DNA from: Chryseolinea serpens
GTDB lineage: Bacteria; Bacteroidota; Bacteroidia; Cytophagales; Cyclobacteriaceae
Direction of reading: 5' to 3'
Assembly: GCF_900129725.1 (NCBI RefSeq)
Contig: NZ_FQWQ01000006.1
Location: 124,001-188,000, forward strand
Length of the DNA stretch: 64,000 nt
The position numbers and the translations under genes were made by a program. Below, piece by piece: positions 16,448 to 23,872 of this stretch (its first letter is position 1; each line of letters begins with the position of its first letter). Under the pieces are notes generated by a model. That model searched no databases, was not told the origin of the DNA, and saw only the letters and a program-made list of their open reading frames with translations.

Positions 16448-16642
16448 ATGAGAACGCTGATCGCCCTTATTCTTTGGTGCATGTTGTTTGTCCTTTGCTG
16501 GCCCATCGCCTTGGTGGTGCTTTTTCTCTTTCCTTTGTTTTGGCTTCTGCTGCTTCCCTTCCGCATCCTGGGATTCACGCTGGAGCTGGGCTTCAAACTG
16601 GTCGGTGCCATTCTGCTTTTTCCGTTTCGCGTGTTCCAGTGA
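16448..16642 (+). CDS. Very hydrophobic 64-residue membrane peptide
   Basis: 64 residues, almost all hydrophobic, with two likely membrane helices and Pro/Phe-Arg breaks (LLPFRILGF, LFPFRVFQ). Short proteins of this type occur widely in Bacteroidota as conserved hypotheticals. The start at 16448 (MRTLIALI) is preferred over an upstream start because it begins directly with the first helix. It converges on the VWA gene, whose minus-strand terminator lies beyond it at 16351-16391, so the two transcripts may overlap. Confidence 0.6.
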   Translation: MRTLIALILWCMLFVLCWPIALVVLFLFPLFWLLLLPFRILGFTLELGFKLVGAILLFPFRVFQ

Positions 16643-16667
16643 ATGAGTGGCAATGGTGGTGCTTTTT

Positions 16668-18230
16668 CTAATGCCCGTCTGCGCTTGCCGTTGATCCAAA
16701 GGCTTTCACCATGTTGATAAACTCGATGCGGTGCCCTTCCGTGTCATCGCCTTTGGCACCCTGAGCCATTTGTATCACTTTGCCGTATGCGAAATCGTTC
16801 ACATATTCCGACTCCCTGAGCAGCATGCCGAACGAGGCCACAGAAGCTGACCAGCGGAAATTGTCGGTAGTATTTGCCAGTGGTATGTTGTCGTCCACCA
16901 GAGGGTGCACAATGAGCTTGCTCACATCTTCGTCGGGTTTTTTATAGCGCAGTTTGATGGTCAGCAATTCTATGGAAGTATTGGCCGACGGATTCACCTG
17001 CGTGGTCTGGTATTTCAGGTCGTCTATTTTATAGAACTCGCTCTCCACACCCACGGGGATGATCTCATATAAAGCCGTGACAGTATGGCCCGAGCCCAGT
17101 TCGCCGGCATCTTCTTTATCGTTGTTGAAGTCCTCGCTTTTCAGCATCCGGTTTTCATAGCCGATGAGACGGTAGGCTTTTACTTTTGCGGGGTTGAACT
17201 CCACTTGCAGCTTCACGTCTTTGGCGATGGTGAACAACGTACCGCCGAATTCATTCACGAGCACCTTGCGCGCTTCAGTGATGTTGTCGATGTAGGCATA
17301 GTTGCCGTTGCCTTTGTCGGACAAGGTCTCCATTTTGGAGTCTTTGTAGTTGCCCATGCCAAAACCCAGCACGGTGAGGAACACACCGTTTTTTCTTTTC
17401 TCTTCGATCAAAAGCTCCATAGAAGCATTGCTGGATTCGCCGATATTGAAATCACCGTCGGTGGCCAGGATCACGCGATTGTTGCCGCCGGCCTTGAAAT
17501 GTTTCTTAGCAATGTCATAGGCCAATTGGATGCCGGCACCGCCAGCGGTTGAACCACCAGCCTCGAGATCATCAAGGGCTTCGATGATCGCTTTCTTGTT
17601 AGCACCCGAGGTGGGTTCCAATACCAATCCAGCCGCGCCGGCATAGACGACAATGGCCACGTGATCTTCTTCCCTTAATTGCTCCACCAACATTTTGAAA
17701 GACGTCTTCAGCAAGGGAAGCTTGTTGGGTTCGTCCATGGAACCCGACACGTCGATGAGGAACACGAGGTTGGAGGGCGGCAGATTGTCGGTCGCGATTT
17801 TCTTTCCTTGCAGACCGATGTGTACCAGTTTGTGTTTGGCGTTCCAGGGAGCGGTCGATATTTCGGTGATCACAGCAAAGGGATCGTCGCCTTTTGGTTG
17901 ATCATAATCGTAGTCAAAATAATTGATCATCTCCTCGATGCGCACGGCGTCCTTTGGAGGGCGCTGGCCATTGTTGATGAAGCGGCGCACGTTGCTATAG
18001 GAAGCCGCATCCACATCGATCGAAAACGTGGACAGGGGATTCTTCAACGCATCTTGAAATTTATTTTCGGTTATGGCATCGTATTCTTCGGTGTTCGATG
18101 GCGTTTGTTGTTCTTCAAGTTCCGCCGAATCCCTGCTCAATTCCAGGGTTGCAGACCCTTGCCTTGTTTCACATGAGAACATCCACATGACGATAATGAT
18201 CACATAAAAAGACACAATGAAGCGTTTCAT
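16668..18230 (-). CDS. VWA-domain lipoprotein (YfbK-like)
   Basis: 520 residues. A lipoprotein leader with the lipidation Cys in MFSCE is followed by the VWF_A N-terminal region (NPLSTFSIDVDAASYSN). A von Willebrand A domain follows at about 165-340 with MIDAS motif DVSGSMD, and then the YfbK-type C-terminal domain (DUF3520-like). The E. coli relative is YfbK. The carboxypeptidase-like repeat found in many Bacteroidota relatives is missing, so this is a short version. It is probably anchored in the outer membrane or facing the periplasm, binding a partner through Mg2+. The first 24 residues and the DNA upstream are nearly the same as those of the next lipoprotein gene. Confidence 0.88.
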   Translation of the reverse strand: MKRFIVSFYVIIIVMWMFSCETRQGSATLELSRDSAELEEQQTPSNTEEYDAITENKFQDALKNPLSTFSIDVDAASYSNVRRFINNGQRPPKDAVRIEEMINYFDYDYDQPKGDDPFAVITEISTAPWNAKHKLVHIGLQGKKIATDNLPPSNLVFLIDVSGSMDEPNKLPLLKTSFKMLVEQLREEDHVAIVVYAGAAGLVLEPTSGANKKAIIEALDDLEAGGSTAGGAGIQLAYDIAKKHFKAGGNNRVILATDGDFNIGESSNASMELLIEEKRKNGVFLTVLGFGMGNYKDSKMETLSDKGNGNYAYIDNITEARKVLVNEFGGTLFTIAKDVKLQVEFNPAKVKAYRLIGYENRMLKSEDFNNDKEDAGELGSGHTVTALYEIIPVGVESEFYKIDDLKYQTTQVNPSANTSIELLTIKLRYKKPDEDVSKLIVHPLVDDNIPLANTTDNFRWSASVASFGMLLRESEYVNDFAYGKVIQMAQGAKGDDTEGHRIEFINMVKAFGSTASADGH

Positions 18231-18284
18231 AAAATTTTGAGTTTAAGATTATTAAAAGCTAAAAAATATAGACGTCGTCTTCGG
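18176..18284. repeat. Duplicated promoter/leader cassette, copy 1
   Basis: About 110 bp covering the signal-peptide codons and 5' region of the VWA lipoprotein gene. It matches 19107-19213 almost base for base, including the stretch around TTAAGATTATTAAAAGC and the end TATAGACGTCGTC. Confidence 0.8.
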
Positions 18285-18297
18285 GTGTTGTGGTGAA

Positions 18298-19161
18298 CTA
18301 GCGGGATGATGTGCGCGCCAGACGTAGTTTTCTAAATCGTATATCGTACAGTACGGCCGCGATCAGCAAATACAAAGGCCAAAGGTAGGTGAGCGCTATC
18401 AGTACTCTCCCTGTGGCGTGCCACCCGGTGGCAAGTCCTTTTAACAATTCGTCACCCAGCGTTAATTCTTCCTTTGCTTTGAGCGGTGTGGTCAGCGTTT
18501 GATAGAACTCCAGCTCGATGGTGCTATAGCTCACCTGGTCGCGCAGAAAGTTGATGCGGCTCACGGTGGCCTCGATGTCTTCGTGCAACTCCTCGATTTT
18601 CTTTTCGGCGTCGAAGAGTTCCTCTAGCGTGCCCGCCTTTTTGCGGAGGATCTCGGCATAACGTCCCTCCACTTCGCGCTTGGTCTTGAGACGCGACTCC
18701 AGGTCTACAAATTGTTTTGAAACATCATCGGAAGTGACGTCGCGAAAGTTTGTGTAGAGCGCTTGCTGATCGATATCTTTCAACAGGGCCGTAAAATATT
18801 CGCTTCGCACGCGGATGGAGAGTTTATTTTCCAACAACGGATTCTCAAGATGCAGGCTCGACGAAGCAATGTAGGCCGGATATTTTCGAATGGCCATTTC
18901 AATCGCCTCCGTACTTTTCTTCACACTCTCTACCTCGAAACGATACTTAACGGATTTAACAAGTTTGGTGTAGCCATCAGAATACAGATCCACATCATCG
19001 ACTTCATTCATCGCCAGCTGATTGGCCGCTTTGTCCGCCGCAGCCATTTCGGAAGATGCGGTATCCACGTCTCCGGTTGTTGATTCTTGCCTTTTTGGCT
19101 CACAGGAAAACATCGACATAATCGTTAGGATCACATAAAAAGACACACTGAAGCGTTTCAT
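18298..19161 (-). CDS. DUF4349 lipoprotein with C-terminal membrane helix
   Basis: 287 residues. A lipoprotein leader (Cys in MFSCEPKRQ) is followed by a DUF4349 domain, a long coiled-coil region (about 150-210, rich in Glu/Lys/Arg) and a membrane helix near 255-275 (YLWPLYLLIAAVLYD). Function is unknown; DUF4349 proteins are membrane-tethered with an extracytoplasmic domain. Leader and upstream DNA duplicate those of the VWA lipoprotein gene, but the mature proteins are unrelated. The two genes are separated by 67 bp holding copy 1 of the repeat, so each has its own promoter copy. Confidence 0.85.
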   Translation of the reverse strand: MKRFSVSFYVILTIMSMFSCEPKRQESTTGDVDTASSEMAAADKAANQLAMNEVDDVDLYSDGYTKLVKSVKYRFEVESVKKSTEAIEMAIRKYPAYIASSSLHLENPLLENKLSIRVRSEYFTALLKDIDQQALYTNFRDVTSDDVSKQFVDLESRLKTKREVEGRYAEILRKKAGTLEELFDAEKKIEELHEDIEATVSRINFLRDQVSYSTIELEFYQTLTTPLKAKEELTLGDELLKGLATGWHATGRVLIALTYLWPLYLLIAAVLYDIRFRKLRLARTSSR

Positions 19162-19213
19162 AAAATTTTAGTTTTAAGATTATTAAAAGCAAAAAAATAT
19201 AGACGTCGTCAGC
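19107..19213. repeat. Duplicated promoter/leader cassette, copy 2
   Basis: Partner of the repeat at 18176-18284. It spans the signal-peptide codons and upstream region of the DUF4349 gene and ends at the same TATAGACGTCGTC. The two copies bracket the DUF4349 gene as direct repeats. Confidence 0.8.
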
Positions 19214-19358
19214 CAGGCCTGCAGGACACTTGCGGACAGAGAACTCAGAAAAGAAGAATCAGAAAATTAAAACCGTGCGGCGAAGAATGCCGTCGGGTGG
19301 AAGAGAACAGAGCCTCCCGGAATCGGGAAGCTCTGAAAGTTTACAGGTAGGTGTGTGC

Positions 19359-19538
19359 TTATTGTTTTGCGGTAGAATCGCCAGCCACAGGGGCTTGAGC
19401 AGTAGTATCGGCGGGAGCAACCGTTTCAGTAGCGGTAGTGTCCGTCGTTTCAGTAGCCGTTTCAGTTTTAGGCTTGCATGCTCCTATCGTAACCGCAATG
19501 GCCAGAACAGCAAAAATTGTTTTCATTGCATTCTTCAT
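19359..19538 (-). CDS. Small Thr/Ala-rich lipoprotein
   Basis: 59 residues. It has a lipoprotein signal (lipobox IGAC, Cys near residue 21) followed by a low-complexity Thr/Ala/Asp/Pro tail without a fold. It is probably a short outer-membrane lipopeptide or spacer. Starts at 19538 and 19526 are both ATG. A small hairpin (AGCCTCCCG/CGGGAAGCT, 19312-19334) follows the stop and may stabilise or end the transcript. It is divergent from the sigma-factor gene. No family is recognised. Confidence 0.65.
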   Translation of the reverse strand: MKNAMKTIFAVLAIAVTIGACKPKTETATETTDTTATETVAPADTTAQAPVAGDSTAKQ

Positions 19539-19658
19539 AGTTTCTAGTTTAAATTTTCCCTTCATACCGCGATTTCCGGAAGGTCACCCACGCAGAAAGA
19601 TCTTTTTCTTTGGGTTACCTTCGGGGCGACTTTGTATAAAACCAACCTTACGTAAAAC

Positions 19659-20219
19659 GTGGCCTATTATTTCGACGAGCTGATTGTTTCAGAGATCCGG
19701 AAGAAGAACGAGGGGGTGCTCCGGGAGCTTTATAAGACCCATTACGCGATGATCGTGAACCTGGTCTGCACCAACAGCGGCACCGAACAAGAAGCCAAGG
19801 ACATTTACCAGGAGGCCGTACTCGCCTTTTATGAGCGGGTGCAGCAAGCGGATTTTATCCTGACCTGCAAGATCAAGACCTACCTCTATGCTGTTTGCAG
19901 AAGGCTGTGGCTCAAGCGATTGCAAGCCAAAAAGCGCTTCCAGGGCAGCCTCGAGGAAACGGAATCGTTCCTGGGCGCCGATGAGGAGGCACTCAACGCA
20001 GAGGAAAAGGAAAAACAGTTTGCGGACATGAAAACTGCGCTGGAGGGTCTTGGAGAGCCCTGCCGCAGCATTATCGAGGATTTCTACATACACGACCTTT
20101 CCATGGAAACCATCCGCGAAAAGTTCGGGTATACCAATGCCGACAATGCTAAAAATCAGAAGTACAAGTGCCTCCAACGCTTGAAGAAATTGTTTTTTGA
20201 CGCCCATAAAGACCACTGA
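19659..20219 (+). CDS. ECF-type RNA polymerase sigma factor
   Basis: 186 residues. Sigma region 2 lies at about 20-95 (the DIYQEAVLAFYERV segment matches the core-binding/-10 region) and region 4 at about 125-180 with a helix-turn-helix (LSMETIREKFGYTNADN). The start is a GTG. The stop is 4 bp from the next gene, which encodes a membrane protein with an anti-sigma-like N-terminus, so the two form an operon and very likely a sigma/anti-sigma pair. The regulon is unknown; it probably senses an envelope signal. Confidence 0.9.
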   Translation: MAYYFDELIVSEIRKKNEGVLRELYKTHYAMIVNLVCTNSGTEQEAKDIYQEAVLAFYERVQQADFILTCKIKTYLYAVCRRLWLKRLQAKKRFQGSLEETESFLGADEEALNAEEKEKQFADMKTALEGLGEPCRSIIEDFYIHDLSMETIREKFGYTNADNAKNQKYKCLQRLKKLFFDAHKDH

Positions 20220-20223
20220 AAAT

Positions 20224-21294
20224 ATGAACACCGAACAAGATCTGCTGGACCGTTACGCCAAAGGCGCCCTTTCCGCCCAGGAAACGGCCGCCCTGGAAGA
20301 GCGGATGAAGCAGGACCCCACCTTCCGGGAACAGGTGGAAAAGCACCTTTCCCTGATCCATGCCCTCCAATTTTATGGCGAACGCTCCCGCCTTCTCAAA
20401 ACCCTGGATGACGCCCACCAGGAAATAGAAACGCCCGAAAAAGTCGTTCCCCTGGCCCGACCCGCCGGTTGGAAACGCTATTGGATGACCGCCGTGGCTG
20501 CCTCCGTGGCCCTGATCAGTATTTTAGGAACACTGTTCATGACCCGCTCGCTGGATACCAAACAAACCGCCATCTATAAAGAATTGCGCCGGACCGTGGA
20601 ACAAATCAAAAAGTCGCAAAAACTGATGATGGAAGACATGGCCGAAGTGAAGGAGAAACCCAATCCCTCGCCAGAGGCCTATGCCGGCACAGGTTTCCTT
20701 ATTTCCTCGAATGGCTATGTGGCCACGAGCTACCATGTGATCAAGGAATCGGACTCTGTTATAATAGAGAACGCCAGATTTGGACGCCTCAAGGCCACCA
20801 TCGTTCACAGCGACCCGGCCAATGACGTTTCCATTCTAAAGATCGAACAAAAGCTCGATGACCTCGCGCAACCACTTCCCTACACGCTGTCGATGAACGA
20901 AGCCAATCTGGCCGAAGATGTCTACACGCTCGGATACCCCCGCGAGGACATCGTGTTTGGCGAAGGCTCGGTTAGCGCGCTGACCGGCTTCAAACAAAAT
21001 CCCAATGCCTATCAGGTGTCGGTACCCGTAAACCCCGGCAACAGTGGCGGTCCGTTGTTGAACACAAAGGGCGACCTCGTAGGTGTGATCAGCGGCACGC
21101 AAACCGAAACCATGGGTGCTGCGTTTGCCATCAAATCCACCGTGCTCATGGACGTGATCGGCCAGGTGAACGTGGACAGCGCGGCGTTGCCGTTAACACT
21201 GCCCAAGCAGAACACCATGAAGAACAGCACACGCGTGCAGCAGGTGAAACGTTGGAAGGATTTTGTGTTCATGGTGCGCGTGTATAAGAATTAG
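20224..21294 (+). CDS. Membrane-anchored anti-sigma-like protein with periplasmic trypsin-like protease
   Basis: 356 residues. The cytoplasmic N-terminus (about 1-65) looks like a Bacteroidota anti-sigma domain (LLDRYAKGALSAQETAALEE). A membrane helix lies at about 87-107, then a short coiled coil, then a DegP/HtrA-like S1C protease domain at about 150-310 with complete triad His171 (TSYHVI), Asp201 (ANDVSI) and Ser274 (GNSGGP). No PDZ domain follows, unlike DegP or DegS. Known anti-sigma factors are cut by separate proteases; here the protease is part of the same chain, on the outer side of the membrane. Start at 20224 follows the sigma stop by 4 bp. Confidence 0.85.
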   Translation: MNTEQDLLDRYAKGALSAQETAALEERMKQDPTFREQVEKHLSLIHALQFYGERSRLLKTLDDAHQEIETPEKVVPLARPAGWKRYWMTAVAASVALISILGTLFMTRSLDTKQTAIYKELRRTVEQIKKSQKLMMEDMAEVKEKPNPSPEAYAGTGFLISSNGYVATSYHVIKESDSVIIENARFGRLKATIVHSDPANDVSILKIEQKLDDLAQPLPYTLSMNEANLAEDVYTLGYPREDIVFGEGSVSALTGFKQNPNAYQVSVPVNPGNSGGPLLNTKGDLVGVISGTQTETMGAAFAIKSTVLMDVIGQVNVDSAALPLTLPKQNTMKNSTRVQQVKRWKDFVFMVRVYKN

Positions 21295-21318
21295 ATCTTT
21301 TTTTGAAAGAATACCACG

Positions 21319-21357
21319 ATACGGCTACCGGCAGACTTTTCCGGTGGTCGTATTGCA
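21319..21357 (+). terminator. Hairpin terminator after the sigma/anti-sigma operon
   Basis: 13-bp stem (with two G·U pairs) between 21319-21331 and 21341-21353, 9-nt loop, followed by a short T-containing tail (TGCATTT). Confidence 0.6.
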
Positions 21358-21467
21358 TTTAGGGTGAGTGTGTTAGCTGAAGAGAAGGCGTGATCCCTGA
21401 AAGCATGGATTGTAGATGCCCACGTGTTGTTCTAATTTGGTCGCCCTGAACATCGAAACCTATCGTT

Positions 21468-22091
21468 ATGATACCGCGCGCCAGAACTTACCGGCTTGTT
21501 GACTCCAGAATCGTTTTCATTATCACCCTGCTGGTGATCGCGCTAACGATCGTGGGCGTTTACTTGTGGGGACTGGGAAGTCACCATACGTTTTTTGAGA
21601 ATTCATTTTTATCTACCACCATTTTGTCGGCGGCTTTTTGCTCTTTCATCACGGTAGGGCTATTCCATGGCATAAAATTAAAAGATAACGTCGGCCGGAT
21701 CACCGACAAGATCAAATCCGAAGAGCTTCCCGAAATGCCGGATATTTCCCCAACGGAACCGGTCGTAGACATAGACGATGATTTTGGTGGAATGATCCTG
21801 GGCATTGTCATCAACATCTTGCTTTGGATTGTTACTGCGGTGTTGCTGGCCGTGGTGTTGTGGGTGTTCGGTCAATTGCTTGTCATTTCATTGCTCGCCT
21901 TTGCCGCCATGCTATATTGGATCTTCTTTCGCGCGTTGCGACTGGTCTTCAAAAATTCCAGACACACCAAGGGCGATCTACCCATGAGCGTGATCTACGG
22001 CGTCTTCTATACGTTCTTGTATAATTTCTGGATCTATGGCCTACTCTTTTTAGTTGCCTTTTTTAAAGGGACTTCAAAAATGCCTTTTTAG
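21468..22091 (+). CDS. Multi-spanning membrane protein of unknown function
   Basis: 207 residues with about five membrane helices (around 15-35, 47-66, 107-150 as two, and 180-200). An acidic loop (about 80-105, rich in Pro, Asp and Glu) separates the first two helices from the rest. No known domain or catalytic motif is visible. It lies alone, 173 bp after the protease gene and 335 bp before rtcB. Confidence 0.7.
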   Translation: MIPRARTYRLVDSRIVFIITLLVIALTIVGVYLWGLGSHHTFFENSFLSTTILSAAFCSFITVGLFHGIKLKDNVGRITDKIKSEELPEMPDISPTEPVVDIDDDFGGMILGIVINILLWIVTAVLLAVVLWVFGQLLVISLLAFAAMLYWIFFRALRLVFKNSRHTKGDLPMSVIYGVFYTFLYNFWIYGLLFLVAFFKGTSKMPF

Positions 22092-22426
22092 AATTCAGAT
22101 AAATAAGGCAAAATTCCTTTCCATTCCTTCCGGCATCGGAAAAGTGCTTTTATATTTGCAAAGCATTTCACCTGATCGCATTCATTTAAACCGCGGGAGA
22201 AATTTTATGCTGGTGCTCACTTTACATATCACCCTCTAGCCGCCACGGTAGTTCTTACCGGACCTGGACAGCTATATCTCAATCAAAAAAAATTTTTAGT
22301 TCAATTTAAATCGCGGACGTACGTCTGAAGAAAGGCGCTATTCATGCCCGTTTCATTGCAAAACTTTGTGATGATTCGCTGGCGTTAAAGCACCATGTCT
22401 TCTATTGGCGTCCGCTCAAAATCCCT
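22092..22426. other. Intergenic region before the first rtcB, no gene seen
   Basis: 335 bp, AT-rich. It contains one good -7-like element TATATTTG at 22151-22158 and a small palindrome GGACGTACGTC near 22315. I see no tRNA-like motif here, unlike the region before the second rtcB. A long leader of rtcB is possible. Confidence 0.4.
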
Positions 22427-23836
22427 ATGGGCAAACACAAACTTATCCTTCAAGATATGAAGGGCATACATTTTCCTTCGGATGTGATCAGAAGCCTGGC
22501 GCTAAACATCATGAACCGTCACTTCAAACACACGCCGATCGAAGAAAAATTAAATCAGATTACCGATGTGCTGGAGCATCCAGAAAACTATCGTGATCAC
22601 GAGTTGCTCGGCATCATCGCATTAAAACTCTTGTCGAAAGAATCTACCGAAGCCTTGTATGAAGCTTACGATCTGGACGAATTGCCAAAACCTTTCGAGG
22701 TTTTCGGTCACAAACACATCGAACGCAATGCGCTGCAACAAATGGAGGTTGCCATGCGCTTGCCTGTGGCGGTGAAAGGCGCGGTCATGCCCGATGCACA
22801 CCACGGCTTTGGTCTCCCCATCGGCGGGGTGCTGGCCACCGAAAACGCGGTGATCCCCTATGGTGTGGGCATGGACATCGGATGCCGTATGGCGCTGACC
22901 ATCCTCGACCTGCCAGGAAGCCACGTGCTGCACCACGACTATGTTTTGAAAAAAGCCTTGGGCGACTACACGCATTTCGGCAACGACGGCGGACTGGATT
23001 TCCGGCAAGAGCACGAAATCCTTGATCACCCCGGTTTTCAAAACACCGAGCTGCTGCGAAAGCTGCATGGCAAAGCAGTACGCCAGTTGGGAACATCGGG
23101 TTCCGGGAATCATTTTGTGGAATTCGGCACGGTCGAGCTCAACCTGGAAAATACGCTGGGTATTCCCGGTGGCGTGTATGCCGCGTTGCTTTCGCATTCG
23201 GGCTCGCGAAGTCTGGGCGCCAACATCGCGCAACACTACACCCACGTGGCCATGGCCAAATGCAAGTTGCCCGGAGCCGCCAAAAGCCTGGCATGGCTCA
23301 CGCTGGACAGCGACGAAGGACAAGCCTACTGGCACGCCATGCAGCTGGCAGGCGAATATGCCAAGGCCTGTCACGACCAGATCCATCGCAACCTGTGTCG
23401 CGCACTGGGTTTTCAGACGCTCGTCACCGTGGAGAATCATCACAACTTTGCGTGGAAAGAGTTGGATGAGGATGGGCGTGAACTGGTCGTGCATCGAAAG
23501 GGCGCGACGCCGGCACAGGAGGGTGTGTATGGCATCCTTCCTGGGAGCATGCTCTCACCAGGATACATTGTTCGTGGCCGCGGCAATGCGCTGTCCATAA
23601 ATTCAGCAGCCCATGGCGCCGGTCGCAAGATGTCGCGTCAAAAGGCAAAAGATTCCATCACCATGAGCAGTGTGAAAAAAATGCTGCAGGCGGAAAAGGT
23701 CACCCTCATCGGCGGCAGTCCGGAAGAAGCGCCGGGTGCGTACAAAGACATCGACACGATCATGAAGAGTCAGGGCACCTTGGTTTCGATTGAAGGAAAA
23801 TTTTATCCACGCGTCGTGCGAATGGCAAAAGATTAA
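22427..23836 (+). CDS. rtcB: RtcB-family RNA ligase, copy 1
   Basis: 469 residues. RtcB joins RNA 2',3'-cyclic-phosphate or 3'-phosphate ends to 5'-OH ends using GTP and Mn2+. All expected active-site segments are present: DAHHGFG, VGMDIGCRM (metal Cys and Asp), GSGNHFVEFG (Asn/His), SHSGSRSLG (His), VENHHNFAW, VHRKGATPA, and AAHGAGRKMSR with the guanylated His. The Lys-containing GAYKDID segment lies near the C-terminus. No archease, RtcA or RtcR gene is beside it; its neighbours are a membrane protein and PrsW. A paralogue is at 38540-39946. This copy could be the general-purpose ligase. Confidence 0.93.
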   Translation: MGKHKLILQDMKGIHFPSDVIRSLALNIMNRHFKHTPIEEKLNQITDVLEHPENYRDHELLGIIALKLLSKESTEALYEAYDLDELPKPFEVFGHKHIERNALQQMEVAMRLPVAVKGAVMPDAHHGFGLPIGGVLATENAVIPYGVGMDIGCRMALTILDLPGSHVLHHDYVLKKALGDYTHFGNDGGLDFRQEHEILDHPGFQNTELLRKLHGKAVRQLGTSGSGNHFVEFGTVELNLENTLGIPGGVYAALLSHSGSRSLGANIAQHYTHVAMAKCKLPGAAKSLAWLTLDSDEGQAYWHAMQLAGEYAKACHDQIHRNLCRALGFQTLVTVENHHNFAWKELDEDGRELVVHRKGATPAQEGVYGILPGSMLSPGYIVRGRGNALSINSAAHGAGRKMSRQKAKDSITMSSVKKMLQAEKVTLIGGSPEEAPGAYKDIDTIMKSQGTLVSIEGKFYPRVVRMAKD

Positions 23837-23837
23837 A

Positions 23838-23872
23838 TAAAAAAATCCCGGACCTATCCGGGATTTTTTTTT
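23838..23872. terminator. Bidirectional terminator between rtcB and prsW-like gene
   Basis: Convergent genes share a perfect hairpin (ATCCCGGA, 4-nt loop, TCCGGGAT) flanked by A-run and T-run, so it can stop transcription from both sides. Confidence 0.9.

Noticed and set aside
16668-18230. Ro60/TROVE protein as Y-RNA partner
   Set aside because: The gene has a VWA domain, but its other domains are those of YfbK-type lipoproteins with an export signal. No TROVE helical ring is present.
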